This document shows positions 1 through 9,800 of a stretch of 64,000 bases of DNA, in pieces (within the stretch, counting starts at the first letter, position 1; every line of letters begins with the position of its first letter). Under the pieces are notes generated by a model. The model did not search any database, was not told where the DNA came from, and saw only the letters and a program-made list of their open reading frames with translations. The DNA comes from Halomarinibacterium sp034670265 (lineage in GTDB: Bacteria; Bacteroidota; Bacteroidia; Flavobacteriales; Flavobacteriaceae). The DNA is taken from positions 1-64,000 of the forward strand of contig JAXMNU010000004.1 of assembly GCA_034670265.1 (NCBI GenBank), in the 5' to 3' direction. Both the position numbers and the translations under genes were made by a program.

Positions 1-605
1 GTTCCGTTTGCTGTTCCGTTTAGGCTATAGGCTGCTTGTCCGGTGGCTATGCCTCCAATTGCAATTGACCCATCTCCCGATGCGATTCCATAGTTTGCTG
101 AAAGGCTGTTATCCCCACTGGCTGTCGAACCCGTACCTAAGGCAATTGAACCCGTTCCTACATTTACATCATCCCACTCAGTGCCGGATGCCTCTCCTGC
201 TCTAAAGGCTGCTTTGCTTGTATCAAAGAAGAATTTTGATCCACCTCCAGCAAGATCTGTATCACCAAAAACAAAATCATCTCCCCCCACATTTGTGGTA
301 TTTTGGACAATACCTCCAATGCTTTGAAATTCACCACTCCCCGCTACTGTTGGAATATTTACCCAAGAGCTTCCGTTATAAAACCAAAATCCAGTTGTAT
401 TGTCTGTTTGGTAGACCAGTAAGCCTGTGGCTGGTGAAACAATGTTAGTTCTATCTGTTTCAGTCATTCGTGGAATGAGAATTCCTCCGCTTGTACTTGT
501 AATATCAAGCATAGATGAAGCATCTGGCGAAGTGGTTCCAATTCCTACTTGAGAGAAACTCATTGTAGAAATAAATAATAAGATGTATGCTGCTTTTTTC
601 ATCAT
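1..605 (-). CDS. Surface adhesin-like protein with YadA-type head repeats, N-terminal part (cut by window edge)
   Basis: The reverse strand is open from ATG at 605 to the window start (201 codons) with no stop, so the 3' end is missing. A signal peptide (MMKKAAYILLFISTMSFS) is followed by a segment almost identical to the N-terminus of the protein at 740-2392 (VGIGTTSPDASSMLDI, GGILIPRMTETDRTNI). The visible C-terminal part carries Gly/Ser/Ala-rich SIALGTGS and SIAIGG motifs typical of YadA-like head domains. By analogy with its neighbour the missing end probably carries an S74 intramolecular chaperone domain; this is inference. It has its own sigma-type promoter at 697-724 and a long leader of about 90 nt. 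Probably an exported surface fibre; the ligand is unknown. Confidence 0.8.
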   Translation of the reverse strand, partial: MMKKAAYILLFISTMSFSQVGIGTTSPDASSMLDITSTSGGILIPRMTETDRTNIVSPATGLLVYQTDNTTGFWFYNGSSWVNIPTVAGSGEFQSIGGIVQNTTNVGGDDFVFGDTDLAGGGSKFFFDTSKAAFRAGEASGTEWDDVNVGTGSIALGTGSTASGDNSLSANYGIASGDGSIAIGGIATGQAAYSLNGTANG

Positions 606-670
606 TAAATGTTTTAAAGAAGCATAAGTAGGTAGAGATAAAATTGAGTTCGATTTTGGGCAAAAAAGGG
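463..670 (-). repeat. Direct repeat copy A (5' leader and signal-peptide region)
   Basis: This 208-bp stretch matches 2250-2457 with an offset of exactly 1787 bp and only about four mismatches by eye. It covers the 5' untranslated leader, start codon, signal peptide and first 48 codons or so. Downstream the two genes diverge quickly, which suggests recent duplication or gene conversion of the secretion module. Confidence 0.9.
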
Positions 671-696
671 AAGTGACTTACAAGCACTTCAATAGT

Positions 697-724
697 ACAT
701 CGAAGTACTTTTAAAATGTCATCA
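697..724 (-). promoter_or_regulatory. ECF-type promoter, site 1
   Basis: Reverse strand: TGATGACA, 14 bp, CGATGT. The same boxes at the same spacing occur at 4785-4812, 6779-6806, 11404-11431 and 11443-11470. It lies between the stop of the 740-2392 gene and the start at 605, and would drive the partial adhesin gene with a leader of about 90 nt. Confidence 0.75.
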
Positions 725-739
725 AAGAAAATTACTTTT

Positions 740-2392
740 CTATTTTTGAAGCAATAACTTAATTTCAGTAAGCTCTTTTTTTAAGCTCTCAATTTCTTGT
801 TTTTGAGAAGATATCATTGCTTGCTGTTCTTGGATAGCCTTAACTATTGGAGGAACAAACTCTGCATAACGTAATCCATAATAGGAGTTTTTATTTTTGG
901 GCTTATCTACTCCATGAAAATTAAATCCTATTTCCTGTGACACCATTTCAACTTCCTGAGCGATAAAGCCTATCTGTATTTCAGAGGATTTGAGTCTTTC
1001 GGCATCTTTTAACCGAAGGCTGTCTGGAGTTTTATTAAATTTAGATATAGCATCCATATCTAAATTATAAATCACTGGACGTAGTTTAAGTAAGAAATCC
1101 AGTCCAAAGACATCCTCTTTTACATTGATTTTGAAGCGACCATCACTTACATTACTCCAATTTGCATACCCTCCTATGGTAGTCACTGATGGATTCCCTA
1201 ATCGGATTGTGTTGTCTGCCCCAGGGTTGGAATTATAGCCGATAGCAGTGGAATTGTCGTAAGAGTTTGTCTGAAAACTGTAAGCACCAATGGCAGTTGA
1301 ATACTCATTCGATGAGCCATTCATTGCATTGCTTCCAACGGCTGTACAATTGCTTCGGTTGTTATTCCTGAGTGCTTTGCTTCCAACTGCCGTATTATCG
1401 CTATAGGTTGAATTATTATTTAAACTTTCCGACCCAACAGCAGTGTTATTATTTCCAGATGTATTATCTACGAGAGCTCCAAAGCCTATGGCCGTATTGT
1501 CATCTGAAGTATTACTATACAATGCACTACGTCCTATGGCAGTATTTTTGTTGCCTATCAGGTTATTTCTAAGGGCAAAAGTACCCACGGCCGTATTAAA
1601 TGTTCCAGTAGTATTTTGATACAATGCGCGATGCCCTATACCCACCATATATTCTGATAGATTATCTTTTAAGCAATCGTGCCCAATGGCTGTACTATAT
1701 CTTGTGTTTGTTGCGTTGCGCATGGCGTCGAAACCAATAACGGTATTACCATTTCCATTATTTAGTGTCAATGAATTTGCACCCATTACGGTATTTTCCT
1801 GTCCAGTGGTATTTGCTTCCATAGATTTATATCCAAATGCACTATTTTCTTCACCGGTTGTGGTTTGATTGAGAGCATAATAGCCGAATGCACTATTGTA
1901 AGTAGTGTACTGCATCGTTTGTAAAGTTCCTATTCCAAAAGCTGTATTTCCACTATAAAAAGCAGATGAAACAGAATTTTGAAGACTTAACGACCCAATC
2001 CCAAGATTGTATGGATTAATCCTACCTGAAAAAATATTATTTCTTTTAAATACAATGTCTTGGTCATCTGTTGTCCCAATAAAGTTTACGGTTGCGTCCG
2101 TGCCAACATTACCCTCCAAATCCCATGAAGGGGTTTTGTCCAAGGCAATCCAGGTAGCACCCGTATAATACCAAAATCCAGTGGTATTATCTGTTTGGTA
2201 CACAAGTAGTCCAGTCGCGGGAGAGGCGATGTTAGTTCTATCGGTCTCGGTCATTCGTGGAATGAGAATTCCTCCGCTTGTACTTGTAATATCAAGCATA
2301 GATGAAGCATCTGGCGAAGTGGTTCCAATTCCTACTTGAGAGAAACTCATAGTAGTAATAAATAATAAGATGTATGCTACTTTTTTCATCAT
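740..2392 (-). CDS. YadA-head repeat protein with C-terminal S74 chaperone domain
   Basis: 550 residues. A signal peptide (about 1-18) is followed by roughly 250 residues of YadA-like head repeats (repeated TAVGS, TAIGY and NTAVG motifs with A/L pairs). From about residue 414 there is a Peptidase_S74 (endosialidase-type) intramolecular chaperone domain, recognised by the VSDGRFKINV start, RPVIYNLD and IGFIAQEVE. The Ser-Asp dyad needed for self-cleavage is present (S416-D417). The last 35 residues form a coiled coil. In known families S74 domains trimerise a fibre and are then cut off. It lies behind the genes at 3100-4749 and 2459-3082, probably in one transcript, because no sigma-type box precedes it. 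It is a paralogue of the gene cut at the window start. The ligand is unknown. Confidence 0.85.
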   Translation of the reverse strand: MMKKVAYILLFITTMSFSQVGIGTTSPDASSMLDITSTSGGILIPRMTETDRTNIASPATGLLVYQTDNTTGFWYYTGATWIALDKTPSWDLEGNVGTDATVNFIGTTDDQDIVFKRNNIFSGRINPYNLGIGSLSLQNSVSSAFYSGNTAFGIGTLQTMQYTTYNSAFGYYALNQTTTGEENSAFGYKSMEANTTGQENTVMGANSLTLNNGNGNTVIGFDAMRNATNTRYSTAIGHDCLKDNLSEYMVGIGHRALYQNTTGTFNTAVGTFALRNNLIGNKNTAIGRSALYSNTSDDNTAIGFGALVDNTSGNNNTAVGSESLNNNSTYSDNTAVGSKALRNNNRSNCTAVGSNAMNGSSNEYSTAIGAYSFQTNSYDNSTAIGYNSNPGADNTIRLGNPSVTTIGGYANWSNVSDGRFKINVKEDVFGLDFLLKLRPVIYNLDMDAISKFNKTPDSLRLKDAERLKSSEIQIGFIAQEVEMVSQEIGFNFHGVDKPKNKNSYYGLRYAEFVPPIVKAIQEQQAMISSQKQEIESLKKELTEIKLLLQK

Positions 2393-2457
2393 TAAATGTT
2401 TTAAAGAAACATAAGTAGGTAGAGATAAAATTGAGTTCGATTTTGGGCAAAAAAGGG
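2250..2457 (-). repeat. Direct repeat copy B (5' leader and signal-peptide region)
   Basis: Partner of 463-670, about 98% identical. It ends at the stop of the upstream gene (2459), so here the duplicated leader lies in an intergenic gap of 66 bp, without the sigma-type box that copy A has behind it. Confidence 0.9.
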
Positions 2458-2458
2458 G

Positions 2459-3082
2459 TTAACTCGTTTTTTTGAAAAGAGATGCTCCTCCCCAAGCACC
2501 ACCTATAACAATAAAGAAAATCCCGGCATAGCGTAGGTAATTAAAGCCAGAAGAGGAGGGGCCGTCCATTTTAAATTCAAAAACCGATTGTCCAAAAGCA
2601 TCTTTATCCACTTTAATGTCTTTTGCTTCGGCTGGGAATTCAATTAAATAAGTTTGCTGAACAGTACCACCTAATTCTGGAGGACTACTTACCAACATAA
2701 ATTTATGATCTGTAAGTTCGGTGACGTTTGCATTTTTTTGATCGGTATCTATAGTCCATTTTCCACGTTTGTCTATTTCACATACTCCATAGGCTTTCAG
2801 ACTTAAATTAAATGAACGATTCATATCATCTTTATCCAATTTAAAATCGTCTAGAAAGTAAGCAGGCATACTGCGCTCTATTTCTCTTTTTAAAGCGGCA
2901 GGATTGTTTCCTAAACTCGATAACCAAACTTGCCATTGCTGTGCAGTCATATTCATAGATACCGTAATCTTTGCATTACCAATGGAATCTATTTTCATTT
3001 CTATTTTTTGTTGCGTTTGTGCCAAACTGTTTATGGTAGCAAACACAAATAGAAGTATTGTAAGTATTTTGAAGGTTTTCAT
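2459..3082 (-). CDS. Exported membrane-anchored protein of unknown function
   Basis: 207 residues that I do not recognise. The N-terminus is a signal peptide (LTILLFVFATINSLAQ). The middle resembles a secreted beta-rich domain, and residues about 183-201 (LRYAGIFFIVIGGAWGGASL) form a membrane helix followed by FKKTS. The topology is therefore one membrane anchor with the bulk in the periplasm. It starts 17 bp after the transglutaminase-like gene and lies 66 bp before the S74 adhesin gene, so the three are probably co-transcribed from the promoter at 4785-4812. It may be an accessory or anchoring partner; this is inference from position only. Confidence 0.75.
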   Translation of the reverse strand: MKTFKILTILLFVFATINSLAQTQQKIEMKIDSIGNAKITVSMNMTAQQWQVWLSSLGNNPAALKREIERSMPAYFLDDFKLDKDDMNRSFNLSLKAYGVCEIDKRGKWTIDTDQKNANVTELTDHKFMLVSSPPELGGTVQQTYLIEFPAEAKDIKVDKDAFGQSVFEFKMDGPSSSGFNYLRYAGIFFIVIGGAWGGASLFKKTS

Positions 3083-3099
3083 AATATTGTATTTAAAAA

Positions 3100-4749
3100 T
3101 TAACGAATACTGCTAAAAATTTGATTAATTACTCCAGAGTTTTGACTGTACAAATAGTCATAAGAACCCACAGCTACAAAGCGCAATCCTCTAGGACCGC
3201 GAACGGTTTTTCCAATCCAATTTAGTGTGCCATTTTGTGAATAGGTTTGTCCCGCAACTTGATTACCGTTAATTTGGTAAGAAAGTTCACTGCCATAATA
3301 AGAAAGTCCAGAAGCTACTGTTTGTAAGGCTTCTTGTGTGCTTGACGTAGGAATATCAAAGACAGAAACTACAACCTCTTGTGTTGGCGAAACCACTTGC
3401 GCCGTAAGAATTTGTAATTCGGGATAGGGATTTCTATAGGTTTGCCATCCACCAGGAATAGCAAATGATAATGAGCTACTTGAAGATCCACCTGAAGAAG
3501 ACCCGCCAGAAGAAGAACCACCACCATTTCCTTGGTTGTTATTCCCACCATTTTGAGCAATAGCATTGTTGGATACTAAGGAGCTATTTCCGTTCCAAGA
3601 TGCAATGATGTCGTCCACTTTTTTACGTAGGAATTCGTCATCTTTCATATTCATTGGGGTAACACCTTCCGCATTAACTGCGTGAATATCCACCAAGGTA
3701 TATCTAGGATCTCCGTTTTGAGCATATTGCATAAATTCGCCTAACTGTTTCATGCCTTTTTCAAATGCTTGTTCCGTGGTCATAGAACCACCCAAACCTG
3801 CACCACCAATTCCTGTAGCTTCAAGAGCATAAAACTGACCATTAAGTCTAAACCCTGGATAAGCGTGACCAGGAACTAAAAATATGATGGGATCCAAGCC
3901 AGCATTAGATAGCACACTGGCATATAATATGCTTAACTCCAAACAAAGACCCGTATTTCCAGTAATTACCTCGCGAGGTAACCGATTATGTTGCGAAAAT
4001 TGTGAAACATCCTGAATAGATTCTGGAATCCCTTTAGTGCCACTATACACCATCCCCGATTGCAGTGTGGCTTCGTAAATACCCGCTAAAAAACGAACCG
4101 CTTCTTTAGGCTCTTTATTTACTGAAGCAGCTTCTCCTTTTAATATTTTTTCCTGAATGTTTTGAGTATAATACTTTACAATTGGATCGTTTGGGGTAAC
4201 ATAACAAGCCAGCAGTGCATCGTTGTTATATACATCACTCCAACCAGCAATTTCTTCGGCTGGAATATTGGTGAACATATACTCGTTTCTATTTGAGATT
4301 CTGAAAGAAAACTCTTCTTCCACAATATCGTCTTCTTTTGCGCCGTCCCAAGAGATTTCTATCTCCGCTTTTTCCATAGACTCCGTCATTTTTTCGGCGA
4401 TATCTTCCTTGAATTTTGGATAACACCGTACCGAAGCCGTCTGCCCTTTGTACATTTCACCAATAACATCCAATTCTGTCCATTCTACATAGCCAGGGAT
4501 TCGGTATTTCACGGTTACATCTTCCAATGTTTTATTGGTATTGTTAGTTATTTTTGCTTTAAATAAATAGTACTTTCCGTCTAAGGCATTTTCGTTGGCA
4601 TATACATTATGCGCAGCAGGCATAATGGTTGAAGTTTTTACAATGTCTACATCAAGGTCGCCTGAAGTGCTGCTTGAACTTATAAAGCTAAAGCCAAACA
4701 AGACAACCCCTGCGAGTAGTAATAATAAGGGAAGGGTTAGTTTTTTCAT
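3100..4749 (-). CDS. Transglutaminase-like cysteine peptidase-fold protein
   Basis: 549 residues from the ATG at 4749. An in-frame ATG at 4788 is rejected because it lies inside the CGATGT box of the promoter at 4785-4812, and only the later start puts the hydrophobic export segment (MKKLTLPLLLLLAGVVLFGF) at the N-terminus. A transglutaminase core occupies about residues 255-320, with the expected triad C269 (TGLCLE), H295 (PGHAYPG) and E310 (ALEATG). A Gly/Ser/Asn-rich linker (about 400-427) leads to a C-terminal domain of about 120 residues that I cannot assign. Members of this fold cross-link or cleave proteins. Located in the periplasm or at the surface; the substrate is unknown. It is first gene of a predicted unit with 2459-3082 and 740-2392. 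Confidence 0.8.
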   Translation of the reverse strand: MKKLTLPLLLLLAGVVLFGFSFISSSSTSGDLDVDIVKTSTIMPAAHNVYANENALDGKYYLFKAKITNNTNKTLEDVTVKYRIPGYVEWTELDVIGEMYKGQTASVRCYPKFKEDIAEKMTESMEKAEIEISWDGAKEDDIVEEEFSFRISNRNEYMFTNIPAEEIAGWSDVYNNDALLACYVTPNDPIVKYYTQNIQEKILKGEAASVNKEPKEAVRFLAGIYEATLQSGMVYSGTKGIPESIQDVSQFSQHNRLPREVITGNTGLCLELSILYASVLSNAGLDPIIFLVPGHAYPGFRLNGQFYALEATGIGGAGLGGSMTTEQAFEKGMKQLGEFMQYAQNGDPRYTLVDIHAVNAEGVTPMNMKDDEFLRKKVDDIIASWNGNSSLVSNNAIAQNGGNNNQGNGGGSSSGGSSSGGSSSSSLSFAIPGGWQTYRNPYPELQILTAQVVSPTQEVVVSVFDIPTSSTQEALQTVASGLSYYGSELSYQINGNQVAGQTYSQNGTLNWIGKTVRGPRGLRFVAVGSYDYLYSQNSGVINQIFSSIR

Positions 4750-4784
4750 TGGTAGTGTTGTTTTAAAGTGAAACCTTTTATACA

Positions 4785-4812
4785 ACATCGTTATAGTTGT
4801 AAAATGTCATCA
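4785..4812 (-). promoter_or_regulatory. ECF-type promoter, site 2
   Basis: Reverse strand: TGATGACA, 14 bp, CGATGT, ending 36 bp before the ATG at 4749. It directly follows a terminator of the subtilase gene (4822-4853), so it begins a separate transcription unit (transglutaminase-like, membrane protein, S74 adhesin). Confidence 0.8.
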
Positions 4813-4821
4813 TTGTAAATG

Positions 4822-4853
4822 AAAAAAGCCATTACAGTTTATGCAATGGCTTT
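4822..4853 (-). terminator. Rho-independent terminator of the subtilase gene
   Basis: On the reverse strand AAAGCCATT pairs with AATGGCTTT (9 bp) around an 11-nt loop, followed by a run of T. It lies 19 bp after the stop of the subtilase gene and just before promoter site 2. Confidence 0.75.
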
Positions 4854-4872
4854 CTGTTATTGAAAAATTTGG

Positions 4873-6744
4873 TTAATTTTTGATGACTTTAATAAGCTTT
4901 TGTAAGTTAGTATCTTCTGAAGATATTTTCAGAAAATAAAGGCCTGAAGCACCCTCAATTGTAAATGAAATGTTTGAAGTATTTTGATAGCTTGATTTCT
5001 GTATAGATTGCCCTAAAGTATTATAAACTTCTACTTCTATTTCTGAAAAAATAGTATTCGATAAAAGCGTTACTTCGCCTTTAGTAGGATTTGGATAAAC
5101 ACTTACTTGCACATTATTGTTTTCAGTAACACCTAAACTTGCATAAGCTTCATTTATCGCCGCAAGCGCATCTAGTTTTCCATAGCCCCACGTATCATTG
5201 GGTACAGCACCTGTATTTCCATCTTGTCGAGAAGTGTTATGTAAAATAGTTTTTATTTGTTGAGGAGTAAGGTTTGGATTTACTTCTAGCATCAATGCAA
5301 TCACACCCATAGATAGAGGTGCTGCAGCACTTACTGCATTTTGTATGCCATATAGTCCATTACTATTTTGAAGTACATTAAAAGAAAAATTTTCATAATA
5401 GGTATTATCTGCATAGGCTGCATGGCACACTTCGCCTGGGGCGACAAAATCAATCCCTAGCCGCCCATCTTGTGTAGGACTGCTACTAGATCCAATCCAT
5501 AGTTCACCTGCTTCACCTTGACCCGTTATATCTCTAAAAATCCCATTAATATCAAACCAGTCGTTTTGTACCACATAATCGCCAGGCGTGAGAACTAAAT
5601 TGGAACTCGCATAGTCGTTTATATTGTATCCTGGGGTAACAAAAGATATAAAGCGATTGTTATTTGAGTAGGTTGAGGGGTTTAGTGTTGCGTGAAAGCC
5701 GCCATCATTAATTTGAGTTCCTTCAAGAATGACTTTATAGGTTCCCGTATCGCCACTAATATCAATCATTAACTCTCGTCTATTTGAAGTGGCTTGCCAA
5801 AATTCAACATTTGCACCCCGATGATATATTTGAATGTCTCCTAAGTTTTGATCTGAATTATCATTTGGCCCTGATGGAGCATTAAAAGGACCGTGGATAG
5901 TGCTGTTAGGACGCTCGATACTTACCGTAAAGCGATCGTCCTCACTGTACCATAAATCGAAACGTAAGTTACCTGCTTCTCCTTTTTGAACTTCAATTTC
6001 AATAGTTTGCGAAGTAGAAATACTACCAGATGCGTGATTGTCGTTCCCCCCGTCATCTCCCACACCACAGATAAAAACAGTTCCAGTATTAGTTACAAAA
6101 TCATCAATACTTCTTGCAATTAAACTCGTTCCGTCTGTAGGGCCGCCAACAGAACCAATATTCATTAATGTAACTGCAGGAAGTCCTAATTCGGCTATTT
6201 TATCTTCAGCAAATTGCATCGCTACTGGTAAATAGGAGGGGTCGAAAAAACCACTTTGTCCGGGTTCACTACCAAAAGCGGGAAAAGGATCGTGCGTTAT
6301 TTTAATACTTATGATAGTAGCTTTGGGAGCCACGCCTTGAAACTCTAATCCTGTGGTACCGCTTCCATTTCCAGCGGCGATTCCAGTAGTTGCTGTTCCG
6401 TGACCATAGCGATCTGTAGATAGTGGCGGATCGTTATTATCGAGTGCGGCATCTATTTGAGCCTGATTAAAAATAGTTCCAATCCCATAGGGATTACTTC
6501 CAGCCCCTGTAGGGTCAAGCATGTCGTAAATGTAAGCAATACGTGTGTTTCCATTTTCATCAAGAAAATCAGGATGACGATAGTCTATTCCTCTGTCCAG
6601 AATGACCACGAGAACATTTTCTCCACTTAAATTATATTGGGCATATACATCATCTAGATTTACCTCTTCTCGAGGAGGAATTCCTTGGCTAAAAAGTTGA
6701 AATGTGAGTAGAAATGCGCAACAAATAAATAAATTAGTTCTCAT
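4873..6744 (-). CDS. Secreted subtilisin-like serine peptidase (S8) with T9SS sorting domain
   Basis: 623 residues. The signal peptide (to about residue 20) runs almost directly into the S8 catalytic domain, with little room for a pro-domain. The catalytic residues are D50 (VILDRGIDYRHPDF), H115 (RYGHGTATTG) and S472 (NAVSAAAP, where GTSMAAP is usual). The block that normally supplies the oxyanion-hole Asn (AAGN) reads FICGVGDDGG, so Asp appears in its place. A large insert of about 200 residues lies between this block and the Ser motif. The C-terminus is a T9SS type A sorting domain (VSVYPNPTKGEV ... KLIKVIKN), which indicates export to the surface or medium. It has its own promoter (6779-6806) and terminator. 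A likely processing protease of the neighbouring surface system, which is inference. Confidence 0.9.
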   Translation of the reverse strand: MRTNLFICCAFLLTFQLFSQGIPPREEVNLDDVYAQYNLSGENVLVVILDRGIDYRHPDFLDENGNTRIAYIYDMLDPTGAGSNPYGIGTIFNQAQIDAALDNNDPPLSTDRYGHGTATTGIAAGNGSGTTGLEFQGVAPKATIISIKITHDPFPAFGSEPGQSGFFDPSYLPVAMQFAEDKIAELGLPAVTLMNIGSVGGPTDGTSLIARSIDDFVTNTGTVFICGVGDDGGNDNHASGSISTSQTIEIEVQKGEAGNLRFDLWYSEDDRFTVSIERPNSTIHGPFNAPSGPNDNSDQNLGDIQIYHRGANVEFWQATSNRRELMIDISGDTGTYKVILEGTQINDGGFHATLNPSTYSNNNRFISFVTPGYNINDYASSNLVLTPGDYVVQNDWFDINGIFRDITGQGEAGELWIGSSSSPTQDGRLGIDFVAPGEVCHAAYADNTYYENFSFNVLQNSNGLYGIQNAVSAAAPLSMGVIALMLEVNPNLTPQQIKTILHNTSRQDGNTGAVPNDTWGYGKLDALAAINEAYASLGVTENNNVQVSVYPNPTKGEVTLLSNTIFSEIEVEVYNTLGQSIQKSSYQNTSNISFTIEGASGLYFLKISSEDTNLQKLIKVIKN

Positions 6745-6778
6745 GACGATTGGTTTTAATGTTTACTTCGTTTTACCT

Positions 6779-6806
6779 ACATCGAAGAACCTTTAAAATG
6801 TCATCA
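6779..6806 (-). promoter_or_regulatory. ECF-type promoter, site 3
   Basis: Reverse strand: TGATGACA, 14 bp, CGATGT, 35 bp before the subtilase ATG at 6744. It begins only 9 bp after the stop of the CHAT gene. Confidence 0.8.
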
Positions 6807-6815
6807 TTTCTGGAG

Positions 6816-9800
6816 CTACTTCCTTTTTTTATATAAAAACAATAATAGTAGCAATACTAAGATGGCTCCTAAAACCCAATAAATAATGTTTGAAGAATCC
6901 TCAAGCGCTATAGGATTTGTATCACCAATTAACACCAATCCTGCCCAATATTGAGGTGAGGCAGTACGCCCTTGAGCGGTGGCTATATAATCTAGTTTTG
7001 CTTTACGAAGTGATTCGTCTTTGGGTAATCCTTGTGAAAGGTAATCGTAAAAACTTTGAATGATTTTTGTGCTTGACTCCTCGTCAATTTCCCAGAGACT
7101 CGTTAAGATACTTTCGCTTCCAGCATAATTAAATGCGTGAGCCAAAGAAATCATTCCTTCACCAGCTTGATAGCCAGGTTTTCCAGTTTCACAAGCCGTT
7201 AAAATGGCTAAGTTGGAAGCAAGATTGTAGTTATAAATTTCGTAGGTGTACAAATAATTGTCGTCTAGGTTTGAAGGGTCACTATTTTTTGCAAAAACCA
7301 ATCGCGAAAGTTCTGGGCTAATATTATCACTTTCGGCGTGCGTTCCAATATGAATGATTTTATGTTCTCCTGCCGATTTTTGAAATAATTGTTTAGAAGC
7401 TTTTTCATTTAAAAAGGACGTACCGTTAAATTGACGCGAATATTTTTTTATAACATCCACACTAAAAGGCTGCGGTAATAAATTAAGGTAGGCTTCATCA
7501 AGATTAGACGAATCCTTTACGGTTAATTGGTATTCTTCCTTCATTTTATCCGAAAACTCAGGTGCAAAAGCCACATAATTAGCGTCATAGGTGTTCACTA
7601 CATTTTGCTTTGGTTTCATCACCAATAAACTAAATTGATAACTTATGTTATATTTTGAAAGAAGGCTATTGCTTGCTATTTCAGAAAAACTGGATATGGG
7701 TTTTGGGGTGAGCATTTCAAAACTTAAGTTGAAAAGCTCTCTATCGGGAACAATGATGACGTTTTTGGATGTGATGTCACCTTCAAAAGGTTTCCAGAGG
7801 GTTTCGTACAACTTATGCAGCTTAGGGGATATCTTTTGTACATCGAATTCCTGTGAAGATACTTGCTGAATTAATGCTTTCACATCTTTAAAACCTAGCG
7901 GAAACAATTTCTTTTCTGAAGTATTCATAACCAATGCATACAGATTTTCTTCAATAAAAAAGTAACGGATTACCGTAGTTTCATTATTAATGTATTTTTG
8001 AATACCACTTACAGATTCTTCTAGTGTGGCATAATGGAGTTTGTAATAGTCTGGGTATTGGGTTTTCAAGCTATCTATAAAACGCTGCCAAGAATTATTT
8101 ACTTCAAAAAAAGTGTCTATAGCATTTGTAGATTCTCCACTTACAATTTTATTTAGGTTATTTTTTAATTGGCGCTCTCGATTGACAACCTCTTGAGGAA
8201 TTTTGGATAACAATACATCACTTCTTAAATTAAGTCGGGAGCGAATACGAGAATACATTGAGCTTTCGTGAAGCGACATAACATCATCGAGGTATGCTTC
8301 ATTATTCGTTTTTTGATATAGATGTAGCCGGATTTTTTTTGCGAGTTCAAAAAGCTGATTGTTTTCCTCGATAAAAAGGCTTAAATCTTCGTAGTTTTTT
8401 ATGGTCGCTTTTCGAGTTTCCAAAATAGATAAACCTTCTTCCACTTTTTCAAGCATAGATGAAAGCTTTTCGATGGAAGCACTTTTATTTTGGGCATATT
8501 CAGCTGCCACTAAAATATATAGTGCTTTGGGTTTACGGTACTCTATTACAAGGTTATTTTTATCTCCTAATTGAAAGACTAATGCTTCGTTTGCATATTG
8601 AATTGCGTTATTGTAATCATTCAATTTATATGAGATTTCGGCCAAATTTACCGTATGATAAAAATCCTGAAGCGTGTTTTTAAAATCTCCTTTTTTAGCC
8701 TCATCATATATTTCTTTTGCAACTTCTAAAGCTTTTTCTGGGTAGTCTGCGTTTGCGTAAAAATTTGAAGCATCGATAAGTACATCAAAATAATCTTTAT
8801 TGTATTTGCCTTGTAAAGTGGTTTTATAAGCTTCGTTGCCTCTGGTATAATATGTATATGCTTTTTCTATATCACCCAGATTTTCATAGGCAGATCCTAA
8901 AGTGGTAAGTGTGGCAGATTTCCAGTAGTTTTCGATTCCTGGGTTTTCTTCTATAATTTTTAAGGCTTCCTCGAGAAGTGTTTTAGCAGCTTCAAAATCC
9001 CGAATTCCAGATTTTGCCTGAGCAAGAATAATACGGGATATAATCATTCCGCTACTGTTAGGTTCTAAAAACTTCTTTTTTTCAGAATTTGCATAGGTAA
9101 TTAAAGCATCTGCTTTTTTAAATTCGCCTATGGTGTGATAATAACTTCCAAGGTTTTCAATTGCAGTTGTGCGGTGCTTTTTAGCACCAAGTATTCTAAA
9201 CTCGTCCGTAGATTTTTCTATATAAGCTTCAAACCCTTTTATACTCTCTTGAGAAAGTGTAATGGCTTCTTGATTTTCTCCTAATGCATTTTTAAGAACA
9301 CTTAAATTCATTTTAATAAGCGCAGGCCTAAAAAGGGCATTCATTAAATCACTCTCATCTGCTTTTTCAAGTTCGACGAGTGATTTTTTGAAGTAATAAC
9401 TCGAACTATCCAATTTGGCTTCCATCCACATCATGCCGCCAAGGGCATTGTAAATTTGTTGATAGAATTCTACATCCTTGCTTTGTATATTATCGAGCGT
9501 TTTTGCAGCATCGAGATAATGTTTTTTGGCAAGTTGGAAATCTCCAAAATTTTGGGCTTCGTAACCCAACCTATACTTAACATTAGCAAAATCTGCTTTC
9601 TTTGGGTCATTAGATTGTTTTGCGTATTCATAAGCGTTTTCAAATATGGAATACGTTTTACGAGGATCTCCAGTCCCGCTATGCAAATACCCTAAGCGTT
9701 GTAATGCTAAAGAAATAAAAGTGGGGTCGTTACTTTTATTTATTTCAGCAACAAATTCTTCAGCTTTTTTATAGGCTTTTTGTCTATCGCCTTTTGCAAG

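Noticed and set aside
505..687. Open frame of 60 codons on the reverse strand, and its twin at 2292-2495
   Set aside because: They are out-of-frame readings of the duplicated leader and signal-peptide module; they are similar only because the DNA is duplicated.
740..2392. Phage tail fibre or prophage remnant, because of the S74 domain
   Set aside because: No other phage gene is seen, the protein has a signal peptide, and it carries YadA-type head repeats under the local promoter system.
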